Source: Bacteroidota bacterium (GTDB lineage: Bacteria; Bacteroidota; Bacteroidia; UKL13-3). Taken from it: a DNA stretch of 64,000 nucleotides. Location of the stretch: positions 161,421 to 225,420 of the forward strand of contig CANGVA010000004.1 of the NCBI GenBank assembly GCA_947457395.1. Reading direction: 5' to 3'. The notes below the pieces were generated by a model. That model was not told the DNA's origin. It saw only the letters and a program-made list of their open reading frames with translations, and searched no databases. Position numbers and translations under genes: made by a program. Of the stretch, positions 26,875 to 36,067 are shown in pieces. Position 1 is the stretch's first letter, and each line of letters starts with the position of its first letter.

Positions 26875-27249
26875 TTATTTATGAAATTCTGCCAAAGGAT
26901 TGTCATACATATCACTCTGATCCTCGTTGGTATTGTCCAGACATTTAAAATCTTTTTCCAATAGCAGATAAAGTGAGTCTCCGCTGGGAAGTTTAGTGTT
27001 GTTCTCATAACCTACCCGTTCGGTTTTTACCCAGTTTGTTGCATCTGTTTCCGGCATTAACATTACAATTGATGTACCTGATATGGTTGCACTAAGTTCA
27101 TCAACAGTTGCATCTTTTTTTAGTGCGTAACTTAGTTTACCATTGGGCAGCAAGGTGTGCTCCTCAATATATCCGTCTTTAGCAAACTGATCTACCTCTG
27201 ATTTGGTTAGGCGTATGCGTATACTGTTTCCTTTAATTCTCAGTTTCAT
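26875..27249 (-). CDS. DUF7009-like conserved protein
   Basis: A 124-residue protein beginning KLRIKGNSIRIRLTKSEVDQFAKDGYIEE, a pattern I associate with the small DUF7009 family, whose function is unknown. It is rich in charged residues and has no signal or membrane segment. Its start overlaps the 3' end of fdhD by 4 bases, suggesting a link to formate dehydrogenase or molybdenum enzyme maturation. The frame is open 9 codons further upstream. The family assignment is from memory. Confidence 0.6.
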   Translation of the reverse strand: MKLRIKGNSIRIRLTKSEVDQFAKDGYIEEHTLLPNGKLSYALKKDATVDELSATISGTSIVMLMPETDATNWVKTERVGYENNTKLPSGDSLYLLLEKDFKCLDNTNEDQSDMYDNPLAEFHK

Positions 27250-28106
27250 AAATCTGTAATTGTTTCGCTGTGGCAATATACATTAAATCGGTTTTCTCTT
27301 AAAAAACCAATTAGGGTTATACCGGTTTCTTTAGCCAAGTTAACAGCTAAACTACTGGGTGCACCTACTGCACATACCATGCTTATGCCGCACATAGCGG
27401 CTTTTTGCAGTAATTCAAAACTGGCTCTGCCGCTTAGCAACAAAATGCTGTTGGTTAATGGTAAGGTAAGTGGCGTATTACCGCTTAATACGCCACCTGC
27501 AATTTTATCAAGCGCATTGTGCCTGCCTACATCCTCCCTTAGGAGCATTAATTCTCCGCTATGAGTAAACAAAGCAGCAGCATGAATGCCACCCGTATAT
27601 TCAAATACGGATTGCTGCTTGCGCAAGATTTTAGATAGCCGGATGATGGTATCTTTTGATACGTGTAATGAACAAGCAATTTTGGGAAAAGGACAAATGG
27701 TTTTTACCGCATCAATACTCTCCTTGCCGCAAACTCCGCAACTACTGGTGGTATAAAAGTTGCGTTGTAACCTCTCCAAATCAACTGCAACATGTTCCTT
27801 TAGTTCAACCCTTACAATATTTTCTTTGTTTTCAATGCTGTTGGCTTCTGTACAATATCTGATCAACTGAATATCCGCTGGCCCCTGAATAATACCTTCT
27901 GTAAACAAAAAACCTGCAGCCAGTTCAAAATCATTTCCCGGTGTGCGCATGGTAACTGAAATGCTTTTTTGCTTTCTGTTTGCTGCAGGCCCAAATCCAA
28001 GCCTAATTTCCAACGGCTCTTCACAGGCCACAAGATCTGCCTGAAAGGATTTTTCGTTCCCTTCTACTTTTTCAATATATACATGCTGAACACTCGGTTT
28101 GCTCAT
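27246..28106 (-). CDS. fdhD: formate dehydrogenase accessory sulfurtransferase FdhD
   Basis: FdhD transfers sulfur to the molybdenum or tungsten cofactor of formate dehydrogenase. The 286-residue protein has the catalytic SCGVCGKESIDA loop near residue 123, and the RPGNDFELAAGFLFTEGII-like N-terminal segment of the family. Its C-terminus contains EDVGRHNALDKIAG near 190 and the CAVGAPSSLAV segment near 240, which are highly conserved in FdhD. No formate dehydrogenase subunit is in this window, so its client enzyme is elsewhere. Confidence 0.94.
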   Translation of the reverse strand: MSKPSVQHVYIEKVEGNEKSFQADLVACEEPLEIRLGFGPAANRKQKSISVTMRTPGNDFELAAGFLFTEGIIQGPADIQLIRYCTEANSIENKENIVRVELKEHVAVDLERLQRNFYTTSSCGVCGKESIDAVKTICPFPKIACSLHVSKDTIIRLSKILRKQQSVFEYTGGIHAAALFTHSGELMLLREDVGRHNALDKIAGGVLSGNTPLTLPLTNSILLLSGRASFELLQKAAMCGISMVCAVGAPSSLAVNLAKETGITLIGFLRENRFNVYCHSETITDL

Positions 28107-28174
28107 GAAACGAAGTTAGGTTATCAGCCAGATAATTAAAAGGTTGGTATGCTAAGTATTTGATAGAGGTTCAA

Positions 28175-29578
28175 CTAAAGACTATATGAGTCTGCGTATT
28201 CAGGAATTTCAACTGTTGCTTTCAGTTGGCCGGCCTCCAGTGTTTCTTTCATGGCCGATAAATTTTCGGGATCTCCATGTACCAGAAAAACTTTTTTTAA
28301 CCGGGACTGATTACATGCCATAATATAATTAAAAATTTCATCTTTATCCGGGTGTGAACTGAATACATCCGTGCGGCAAATTTTAGCGTACACGCGGTAG
28401 TTTCGACCTTTAATTCCTATTTCCTGCTGGCCAAGCAGCAAACGATGACCCAGTGTGCCCTCTGCACAAAAACCGGCAATTAAAATGGTGCTAAATGGGT
28501 TTTGAATATTGTTTTTTACATGCTCTTGTATACGTCCGCCTTCAACCATGCCGGCTGCAGATATGATAATGCACGAATCGGTATAGCCCATCAGTTTTTC
28601 ATGGTCATCATAATCCTGTATCCAATGCAGCTCATCAAAATCAAATAGGTTTCCGTGTTCTTTTAAGAATGCAGCTGAATCTGCATTTAGCAATTCCGGA
28701 TATTTCTCGTACGTGTGGGTTGATTTGACAGCAAGCGGGCTATCCACAAATACTTTTACAGGTGGGAGCAAGCCTTTTTTATTGAGTTTATTTAAAACAT
28801 GTACAATAGATTGCGTGCGCCCCACACTAAATGCCGGAATGACCAACCTACCCCTGATGCGAATGGTTTCATCAATAAATTGGAGTAGTTCATTTTCGGC
28901 ACGCTCTGAACTTACATGATTTCTGCCACCGTAAGTGGTTTCGGTAATCAGGTAGTCAAGGTTTGCCATGGGTGTAGGTGTTCGGATAAGCTCAGCATGG
29001 CTTCTACCTAAGTCTCCAGTAAAACCAATTCTAACCTTTTCTCCGTTTTTTGTTGTTTCAATAACCACACTTGCTGCACCCAGCAAATGCCCTGCTTCTA
29101 TCAATTCAATAGAGGTGTCTTCGTTTACCTGAAACTTTTTATTAAAAGGTAAGGTAAACAATTGCTCCATGGCTTTAGCTACGCTTTTATCCGTGTAGAT
29201 GGGTTTAGGAACCAAGTGTCTTTTTGTTTTAGATGCCCTCCCTAAACGGGATTTGTATTCATCCAGCTGAATATTGGCACTGTCAAATAGCAGATGCGAT
29301 GCAAGATCGGCAGTTGCCGGTGTGCAGATGATATGACCTTTATATCCTTCCTGAACAAGGGTAGGAATATTGCCTGAATGGTCGATATGGGCATGTGTTA
29401 AAATAACCAGATCAATATCTACCGGATTAAACGGAAATGAAAATGCACGCTCATTTAGTTCGCGTTTCTGTTCATAATTCATTCCGCAATCAAGCAGAAT
29501 CTGATAACCGTTGTCTAATGTAATTTGGTGCATGCTTCCCGTAACCTGTCCTGCTGCACCCCAAAATGTAACTTTCAA
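28175..29578 (-). CDS. metallo-beta-lactamase/beta-CASP RNA-processing nuclease
   Basis: A 467-residue protein of the CPSF73/RNase J-like branch. The MBL zinc motif HAHIDHSG is near residue 62, and GHLLGAASV near 170 and TGDLGRS near 192 supply further ligands. The beta-CASP and RMMBL parts contain IPAFSVGRTQ near 247, the D-S-P-L segment near 277 and the C-terminal HGDPENL near 445. Such proteins act as endo- or exonucleases on RNA. The precise role here is unknown. Confidence 0.9.
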   Translation of the reverse strand: MKVTFWGAAGQVTGSMHQITLDNGYQILLDCGMNYEQKRELNERAFSFPFNPVDIDLVILTHAHIDHSGNIPTLVQEGYKGHIICTPATADLASHLLFDSANIQLDEYKSRLGRASKTKRHLVPKPIYTDKSVAKAMEQLFTLPFNKKFQVNEDTSIELIEAGHLLGAASVVIETTKNGEKVRIGFTGDLGRSHAELIRTPTPMANLDYLITETTYGGRNHVSSERAENELLQFIDETIRIRGRLVIPAFSVGRTQSIVHVLNKLNKKGLLPPVKVFVDSPLAVKSTHTYEKYPELLNADSAAFLKEHGNLFDFDELHWIQDYDDHEKLMGYTDSCIIISAAGMVEGGRIQEHVKNNIQNPFSTILIAGFCAEGTLGHRLLLGQQEIGIKGRNYRVYAKICRTDVFSSHPDKDEIFNYIMACNQSRLKKVFLVHGDPENLSAMKETLEAGQLKATVEIPEYADSYSL

Positions 29579-29669
29579 TGTGTATCGCTATTTGTTGCAA
29601 TTAACTAAATAAACACATGAGTTGGTCAACAGTTTTTTATGTTGCCTGTTTTACATCTCGCTTTTAGCT

Positions 29670-32075
29670 TCAGAAGCTTGCCCTAAGCGTAAGTATGAGA
29701 TTTCTGCCGGGTGCACTGATGCCTGAAGCAAATACCCTGTAGTTGGTATCCAGGATATTATCAAGCGCACCTATCAACTGAATATATTTATTTACGGCAA
29801 ATGCACATCTGATATTTAATGTATACCACGCTGGTGTGCCTGCAGCAGTGGCATATTGCGGATTATCTTCGCCTGCAAGGTTGTAGTCTGAAAGCCTTTT
29901 CCAGCCATTGTAGAGTGCAAAGCACTCACCTTTGAATTTACGTATTTTTAATTGTATTCCGGTTTTGCCAAATATGGGTGGTATATGATCCAACGGGTAA
30001 TTTGTTGTATCGGTTTTGATGCGGCCGTAGGTATAGGTTAGGGTAGAGTAGATGGCACATTCCGGACTTATTTCTGCATGTATGCCTGCAAATCCTCCGT
30101 AGATATAAGCCTCTCTTTTGTTCACAATGGTAAACACAGCACTTTGCTTACCCAGATAAGGAATAGAGTCGGTGCCGTTAAATTTACTTTTCCCGGTGGT
30201 TAATGCATCCAGATAAGCGGTATAAAATACCTGTCCTTCCAGTTTTACTTTTTGGTTAATGATTTTACTTAAACCAAATTCGGCATTGTATGTATATTCG
30301 GGTTTCAGGTTTGGATTGGGCACAATAACCATATCTGCTCTGGAGTCAAATACTTTTGCCATGTCATCAACATTTGGTGCCCTGAATCCGCTTGCACCGG
30401 TAAGTGTAAAACGCCATTCATTGCCTGGTAAAAATGTTAATCCAATATTTCCGTTTACTGCTTGATACGTTTGATTCAGATTGTTATAAGGGAATGGAAA
30501 AAAGGTTTTATCGTTAAATCTCGATTCAAGAGTAACACGGCTGTATCTGATTCCGTCTGAGAGAATCAGGTGTGGTGTTATTTCCCAGCTGTGGGTAAGA
30601 TAAGCTGCCATGCTTTGCATGACCGAACCTCCGTTAGGATAGCGTGTATTGGTTGGTAAGGAAGCTTTGCTATTAATATTTTCTTTTATGGCAGATGAAC
30701 GCACATGATTATAAAATATTTCTGCCCCGTATCTGATTTCATGTGCCCCTAATTCTTTTTCAAAATCAGCATTCAGCGCAGCAATATCCACAATTTCTGT
30801 TCTTCTGTTAATGGTATCGCTTCTGAAACGCCTGTCGTGTCGACTTTCTTCTATCTGCTGACTTGATAGGATAATATTGGCCTTGTCGTAAAACCAATTC
30901 TGATTGGTTAGGTTAATGGTAAAAGCTCCCATCAACCTCTTCTGCGGACCATAATACCATTCAGCAAATCTGGGTGCTGCGCCAGATGTTTCGGTTAGCC
31001 TGTCGTATCGATCAATATTGGAAGAGTTTGATAATTGTAGATTCAACCCAAGTATTACTTTCTTGCTCGCCTTACATGATAATTTTTCAATTAAATCATA
31101 TTGCATATAACCCGATTGCTTTTGCAGGTTTACATTGGGATTATTAATGGCGCTGTCTTGCCCATTTATGCGTTCAACATAAAATAACCGTTTGCCCCAG
31201 TTGCCATAAAACGGATTTCTGTTATTGCCTTGCATTAAATCTTCAAAGCGGCTAATGGTAAAACTACCGGCATACGCCCATTTCTTTTCACCGTATTTTA
31301 AATCAATATGGGCTGTTCTTTCACCGCTTGCAGTGGCTTGTCGTACAAATGCATTTGCTGTTATAACATCCTGGTTGCCTTGAGCAAATTGTGGCTGAAT
31401 GGTGGTTAAATGCATCACACCACCCAGTGCATCGCTGCCATAAACTACAGATCCCGGACCAAACAAAATTTCAGCCCTTTCTAAAGAAGCGTTATCCAGC
31501 GTAATAATATTTTGCAGATGTCCGCCACGGTAAATGGCATTGTTCATGCGCACGCCATCAACTACAATTAAAACCTTGTTGGCCTCAAATCCCCTTAGAA
31601 CCGGACTGCCACCTCCAAGCTGGCTTTTTTGCACAAATACACCTCCTGTGTTTTGCAATAAATCGGCCGTGGTAGACTGATTCATATAGCTGATATCTTT
31701 ATTTTTGATAATCATGATTTGTCGTGGTACGTCATTCTGTTTTTCTTCAAAACGCGAAGCTGAGATAACCACATCCTGCATCATCAATTGTTTTTCCAAT
31801 AACTCGCAGGTATAATTTCTTTTTACAAATTCCGGCCAGCTTAGTTGTACCTGATGATAACCGAGAGCACGGATGATAACAGAATCAGTAGGAGCAAGAT
31901 TACCTAATTCTACTTTCCCATGAATATTGGTTTTAATCACTGCGCTACCTGCAATCAGTTCTGCTTCAACAACTGGTTTAAGTGTAATTTTGTCCCTGAT
32001 GACAGCCTGCTGTGCAAATACATTTAGGCAAAAGAAATTGGTGATACTAATGATGATGAATGATATTCTTTTCAT
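29670..32075 (-). CDS. TonB-dependent outer-membrane receptor
   Basis: An 801-residue outer-membrane protein. A signal peptide (RISFIIISITNFFCLNVFAQ) leads into a CarboxypepD_reg-like domain (residues 22-90), then a plug with VVISASRFEEKQNDVPRQ as TonB box/plug start and the VLRGFEANKVLIVVDGVRMNN signature near 165. The rest is a long beta-barrel ending in a C-terminal Phe (LILTLRASF). It resembles the BtuB/FepA/heme receptor group, but the ligand is not determinable. The frame is open 17 codons further upstream. Confidence 0.93.
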   Translation of the reverse strand: MKRISFIIISITNFFCLNVFAQQAVIRDKITLKPVVEAELIAGSAVIKTNIHGKVELGNLAPTDSVIIRALGYHQVQLSWPEFVKRNYTCELLEKQLMMQDVVISASRFEEKQNDVPRQIMIIKNKDISYMNQSTTADLLQNTGGVFVQKSQLGGGSPVLRGFEANKVLIVVDGVRMNNAIYRGGHLQNIITLDNASLERAEILFGPGSVVYGSDALGGVMHLTTIQPQFAQGNQDVITANAFVRQATASGERTAHIDLKYGEKKWAYAGSFTISRFEDLMQGNNRNPFYGNWGKRLFYVERINGQDSAINNPNVNLQKQSGYMQYDLIEKLSCKASKKVILGLNLQLSNSSNIDRYDRLTETSGAAPRFAEWYYGPQKRLMGAFTINLTNQNWFYDKANIILSSQQIEESRHDRRFRSDTINRRTEIVDIAALNADFEKELGAHEIRYGAEIFYNHVRSSAIKENINSKASLPTNTRYPNGGSVMQSMAAYLTHSWEITPHLILSDGIRYSRVTLESRFNDKTFFPFPYNNLNQTYQAVNGNIGLTFLPGNEWRFTLTGASGFRAPNVDDMAKVFDSRADMVIVPNPNLKPEYTYNAEFGLSKIINQKVKLEGQVFYTAYLDALTTGKSKFNGTDSIPYLGKQSAVFTIVNKREAYIYGGFAGIHAEISPECAIYSTLTYTYGRIKTDTTNYPLDHIPPIFGKTGIQLKIRKFKGECFALYNGWKRLSDYNLAGEDNPQYATAAGTPAWYTLNIRCAFAVNKYIQLIGALDNILDTNYRVFASGISAPGRNLILTLRASF

Positions 32076-32190
32076 ATTGGTATGGCTCAGCTCATTCAAA
32101 AAAATAAATAGAAGTATTGAATTCAAACAAGCAATATGATAAAATTTTAATAATTCGGAAGGGTTATTTTTTTCTTGCTATATTCGGCTC

Positions 32191-32838
32191 ATGCAAATTA
32201 ATCTGCTTTCTTCACATCATTCATTGTTGCATCAGTTTGTAGCTGAATTACGAGATTTACAGGTTCAGAAAGACCGCATGCGGTTTAGAAAAAATATTGA
32301 ACGAATAGGCCAAATTATGGCTTATGAAGTAAGCAGGCAGCTGCCATGGAAAGAGCAAATCATTCAAACTCCTTTAGGTTCTCATACATCACAGGTCTTG
32401 GCAGAGCAGCCAGTTTTGGCAACCATCTTAAGGGCAGGCTTAAGCATGCATCAGGGTGTGTTAGATTATTTTGATAAAGCAGATTGTGCGTTTATCTCTG
32501 CTTACCGAAAACACCATGATGACCATTCTTTTGAAATTGTGGTTGAGTACTTAGCCTCACCGGATATTGATAAGCGCATTTTGTTGCTTATTGATCCCAT
32601 GCTCGCTACCGGACAGTCTATTGAATTAACTTATCAGGCATTACTTAAACGTGGTATACCAAAGGAATTACATGTGCTGAGTCTCATTGCCTCAAAGGCG
32701 GGCGTGACCTACCTGCAGGAGAAATTACCTAACGCTACACTTTGGATTGCAGATATGGATGACGCATTAAATGATGATGGATATATTATTCCGGGTCTTG
32801 GAGATGCAGGTGATTTAAGTTACGGAGAAAAACTTTAG
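32191..32838 (+). CDS. upp: uracil phosphoribosyltransferase
   Basis: UPRT salvages uracil to UMP using PRPP. The 215-residue protein has the PRPP-binding motif LIDPMLATGQS near residue 133, an R-A-G-L flexible loop start (ATILRAGLSMHQG near 80) and the uracil-binding C-terminal YIIPGLGDAGDLSYG, where YxxPGxGDAGD is diagnostic. The start at 32191 gives the family's typical N-terminus. It is a single-gene unit, convergent with the next gene. Confidence 0.94.
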   Translation: MQINLLSSHHSLLHQFVAELRDLQVQKDRMRFRKNIERIGQIMAYEVSRQLPWKEQIIQTPLGSHTSQVLAEQPVLATILRAGLSMHQGVLDYFDKADCAFISAYRKHHDDHSFEIVVEYLASPDIDKRILLLIDPMLATGQSIELTYQALLKRGIPKELHVLSLIASKAGVTYLQEKLPNATLWIADMDDALNDDGYIIPGLGDAGDLSYGEKL

Positions 32839-32860
32839 TAGTACTACTTTCTGCCTCAAA

Positions 32861-32891
32861 TAAAAAAGGCCTCTCTATTGGAGAAGCCTTG
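32861..32891 (-). terminator. intrinsic terminator, minus strand
   Basis: On the minus strand AAGGCTTCTC pairs with GAGAGGCCTT with one mismatch and a short loop, followed by TTTTTTA. The T-run is on the minus strand, so it terminates the YCF48-like gene; the hairpin may also slow transcription from upp. Confidence 0.65.
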
Positions 32892-32910
32892 TCTGTATTA
32901 AATGTCTAGA

Positions 32911-33951
32911 TTATTTAGGTACGTTCTTATCAGCATTGCTTGCATTCATATCAGGTTTTTTGCTGTTTAGTTCATCATCAATCGACATTTCATAATTCAG
33001 GAAACTGTTCTGTCCGCAAACCCAACCCTGTCCTTCACCTGTAAAAAATACTTTGGTTAAAATAGCGTTGGTAAATTTTCCTGTATTGCAGGCACTCCAA
33101 TTTTTTCCTTCTAAACAAAACATGCTTCCTTTATCACCAACTGCCCATGCTTTTTTGTCATTCAATGCATAAACACTTCTTAGTCTGAGACCTTCAGAGC
33201 CATTTACCTGCATCTTATTCCATATGCCATTTTCATAAACAAGGAAAGTCCCGTTTTCTCCAACGGCAAATCCATAGGTTTCATCAACCATGGATACAGA
33301 TCTTAGTTTGCTAATGGTGGGTGTTCCCATTTTGCTCCATTTACCATTTTCATATTGCAGTATTATTCCATTTTCACCAACAGCAAATCCTTTGTTATTT
33401 ACAAATTGAACGCTATATAATTGTTCATTCACTCCTTCACAGCTTGTTTTGCGCCACTTTTTACCATCAAAGTAATAAATATGCTGACCATCAGCGACTG
33501 CCCAGGCGCTTGTTTTTGAAATGGTGTAAACGCTTCTTAAATCAATAAGTACTTTATTGTCTTTACTAATATCTTTTTTGTCAATCTCTACGTTTTTAAA
33601 ATAATTCCAGCTGTTGCTTGCTTTGCTGTATTGATAGAACGTAGCATTCTCTCCAATAATCCAACCATTTGTATCAGCAGACATACTGATACCGTAAAAA
33701 GCTGAAGCAGCTTGATTGGGTGCAGATTGCTTTTTCCATGAAATGCCATCAAATATTAAAATAGTAGAACGATCACCAACAGCAAATCCAAAATTTGGAT
33801 TTAGGAATTGCAGGTCGTTGAAATAGGTGTTATGGGCATGAACATCATCAATATTTGCTATGGCATCGTTCCATTGTGCCTGCGCCTGGAATTGAATTGT
33901 AATGAGGGCTGCAGTAATGGCTTTTGTAATGAATGAGATTCCTGATTTCAT
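32911..33951 (-). CDS. exported YCF48/BNR-repeat-like protein
   Basis: A 346-residue exported protein with a signal peptide (SFITKAITAALITIQFQAQAQ). The mature part is made of repeated units with G-x-A-V-G-x-N/D-G/K-x-x-x-x-Y (for example GFAVGENGTFLVYENG, AWAVGDKGSMFCLEG), typical of YCF48-like beta-propellers with about six blades. Such propellers occur in photosystem II assembly factors and in many secreted Bacteroidetes proteins of unknown role. A -7 promoter element sits directly upstream. Confidence 0.8.
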   Translation of the reverse strand: MKSGISFITKAITAALITIQFQAQAQWNDAIANIDDVHAHNTYFNDLQFLNPNFGFAVGDRSTILIFDGISWKKQSAPNQAASAFYGISMSADTNGWIIGENATFYQYSKASNSWNYFKNVEIDKKDISKDNKVLIDLRSVYTISKTSAWAVADGQHIYYFDGKKWRKTSCEGVNEQLYSVQFVNNKGFAVGENGIILQYENGKWSKMGTPTISKLRSVSMVDETYGFAVGENGTFLVYENGIWNKMQVNGSEGLRLRSVYALNDKKAWAVGDKGSMFCLEGKNWSACNTGKFTNAILTKVFFTGEGQGWVCGQNSFLNYEMSIDDELNSKKPDMNASNADKNVPK

Positions 33952-33956
33952 GGTCC

Positions 33957-33964
33957 CAAACTTA
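33957..33964 (-). promoter_or_regulatory. promoter -7 element candidate upstream of the YCF48-like gene
   Basis: On the minus strand TAAGTTTG matches TAnnTTTG and ends only 5 bases before the start codon at 33951. If real, the transcript would be leaderless or nearly so. No TTG at 17-23 bases is seen. Confidence 0.3.
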
Positions 33965-34101
33965 CCCTTTGCTGCAGTTGAAATTGATACAAACTAGTTC
34001 ACATCTGTGAATAACTTGCTTAGTATGTGTTTATGAGGTGTTTTACTCAGATTATTTTTTTGTAAACCCGTGAAAGTCTTATTTTTTCTGTGTTATACAG
34101 A

Positions 34102-35103
34102 TTAGTTGATATTTATTGCAACTACCTCGTACGCATTTATTTTATCCATTTTTAATTCAGTGGCCTCATGGCTGTCCGATGGATTGAACATCGGAATAAA
34201 CTTTGCACCCCAAACCAATTCTTCTGCATGGTATGAATGCCGTGTGTAGACTACCTGCGAGTAGGTATCATCAAATGCCTTAAACGTAAATACAAATTCA
34301 CCCTGTAATTGAATCAATTCCGTTTCTGATAGTTCAAACAAGGGGCTTTGTTCCGTGATGGGATGCACTACGGTCCAGCTTAACGGTAAGCCTGTTATGC
34401 GGTTTCTTTCCAGCTCCAGGTTCATATATCTGCGCATGCCTGTCTCTGTTTCAATAAAACTAAACATCAGAGAAATTTCACATTCCACCAATTGATTATC
34501 GCGTGCATTGGCAATTCTAAACATTAAAGCATTTATCTCTTTATACGGAGCTATAAGTGCAACATTGCTGTAGGCAAGCTTAGCCCTAGGTCTGGCAAAA
34601 CGTGCAAAAACAAGTCCGGTAAGCAATGCTGCCAGAATCGTGCCTGCAAGCGCCTCGAATGCTGCAACGCCACCTGCCATATTACCGAGCGGGTTAATAC
34701 GACCATAACCAACCGTTGAAAATGTCTGACAACTGAATGTGAATACTTCAAACCAGATATCTTGTGCTTGAGTGTGCACAATACCCTGCAACTGCTCAAT
34801 CCCTATGAGCATATATGCGATAGTAAATGCGCAATTGATTAAAATAAAACCTGCAATAACAATAGTATTGAAAAGCCACCACGGCATCCTGATTAAATCA
34901 TGATATAAATTAACCCGCTCTGAAAAAGGCAAACCCTTCCTAATCACATTGAACGTGCCATCATGATTTACCAGCCTGCTGCCTTGCGTGCTGGCAGCAT
35001 TGCCAAACCCGGTATCGGGGTTAAATTTAAATCGTTTAGTCCAGCCGGGTTTAAGCATAGAATCGTGTGTTATGAGAAGCAAATCTACAATTTTGCTTTT
35101 CAT
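34102..35103 (-). CDS. inward-rectifier potassium channel (KirBac-like)
   Basis: A 333-residue ion channel. Two transmembrane helices (VIAGFILINCAFTIAYMLIG near residue 85 and AGTILAALLTGLVFARF near 160) flank the pore helix and selectivity filter STVGYG near 135. The C-terminal half (residues 175-333) is the cytoplasmic immunoglobulin-like domain that gates Kir channels, with strands such as RRYMNLELERN and FVFTFKAFDDTYSQVV. It conducts potassium inward. The frame is open 15 codons further upstream but would overlap the divergent acetyltransferase gene, so the ATG at 35103 is used. Confidence 0.93.
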   Translation of the reverse strand: MKSKIVDLLLITHDSMLKPGWTKRFKFNPDTGFGNAASTQGSRLVNHDGTFNVIRKGLPFSERVNLYHDLIRMPWWLFNTIVIAGFILINCAFTIAYMLIGIEQLQGIVHTQAQDIWFEVFTFSCQTFSTVGYGRINPLGNMAGGVAAFEALAGTILAALLTGLVFARFARPRAKLAYSNVALIAPYKEINALMFRIANARDNQLVECEISLMFSFIETETGMRRYMNLELERNRITGLPLSWTVVHPITEQSPLFELSETELIQLQGEFVFTFKAFDDTYSQVVYTRHSYHAEELVWGAKFIPMFNPSDSHEATELKMDKINAYEVVAININ

Positions 35104-35126
35104 TCCTATTATGGTAATATTGACAC

Positions 35127-35705
35127 ATGGAAAAGCAATACTATGCACATGAGTCGGCCATAATCGATGATGGCTGTACCATTGGAAAAGGGTCTAAAAT
35201 CTGGCACTTCTCTCATATCATGCCCAATTGTGTGTTGGGCGAAAACTGCAATATCGGACAAAATGTTGTGGTGTCTCCGGAGGTTATTCTGGGTAACAAT
35301 GTTAAGGTACAAAACAATGTTTCTATCTACACCGGTGTAACCTGTGCCGATGATGTTTTTCTTGGGCCCTCATGCGTGTTTACCAATGTTACCAATCCGC
35401 GCAGTGGTGTGAACCGAAGAGGCCAGTATGCCAAAACGCATGTTGGCAAAGGTGCATCCATTGGTGCAAATGCCACCATTGTATGCGGACATGATATTGG
35501 TGAGTTTGCCTTTATTGGTGCGGGTGCCGTTGTTACCAAAAATGTGCCTGCCTATGCCTTGCTGGTAGGTAATCCGGCTAGGCAAATAGGATGGATGAGT
35601 GAATATGGCCAACGCCTGCAGTTTGATGAAACCGGCAAAGCTACCTGCGCAGAAAGTGGCCAGGTTTATGAACTGCAAAACGGTCAGGTGAAACGCATCA
35701 GCTAA
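35127..35705 (+). CDS. hexapeptide-repeat N-acetyltransferase (WlbB/WbpD-like)
   Basis: A 192-residue left-handed beta-helix acyltransferase. Hexapeptide repeats ([LIV]-G-x-x-x-x) span residues 10-135, for example [15 protein letters not shown] and [15 protein letters not shown]. The [28 protein letters not shown] segment near 90-115 and the C-terminal [14 protein letters not shown] are typical of UDP-2-acetamido-3-amino-2,3-dideoxy-glucuronate N-acetyltransferases used for surface polysaccharides. No other sugar-nucleotide genes are near. It is coupled to a cupin gene by a one-base overlap. Confidence 0.88.
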   Translation: MEKQYYAHESAIIDDGCTIGKGSKIWHFSHIMPNCVLGENCNIGQNVVVSPEVILGNNVKVQNNVSIYTGVTCADDVFLGPSCVFTNVTNPRSGVNRRGQYAKTHVGKGASIGANATIVCGHDIGEFAFIGAGAVVTKNVPAYALLVGNPARQIGWMSEYGQRLQFDETGKATCAESGQVYELQNGQVKRIS

Positions 35706-36067
35706 TGACAACAAAATACATAATACAAAAAAATCCGTTTGTGGTGCCAACTACAGATGGAAAATTGATCGAAGAGCATTATGGTCGGGTGGCAACTGCT
35801 GATACCGGTTTTTCAGTGGCACACATGGTTGCTCCCCCAGGCTGGTCAGAGCCTTTTCAAACTCCCCAGTTCGATGAGGTTACCATTGTTATCAAGGGTA
35901 AGAAACTAATTGAAGTGGATGAAGAACAATTGGTGCTCCATGCTGGAGAAACCATCCTAATTAAAAAAGGTACTCGTGTTCGCTATTCTAATCCGTTTGA
36001 AGAGCCAACTGAATACTGGAGTTTATGTGTGCCTGCATTTTCAATTGAAGGTGTAAACCGAGAGTAG
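35705..36067 (+). CDS. small cupin domain protein
   Basis: A 120-residue single-domain cupin. It has FDEVTIVIKGKKLIEVDEEQLVLHAGETILIKKGTR across residues 56-90, the strand-turn pattern of cupin motifs 1 and 2, although several usual metal-ligand histidines are absent. Function is not known. The start overlaps the stop of the acetyltransferase gene (TAATG) and the S1/P1-type gene follows immediately, indicating a three-gene operon. Confidence 0.78.
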   Translation: MTTKYIIQKNPFVVPTTDGKLIEEHYGRVATADTGFSVAHMVAPPGWSEPFQTPQFDEVTIVIKGKKLIEVDEEQLVLHAGETILIKKGTRVRYSNPFEEPTEYWSLCVPAFSIEGVNRE

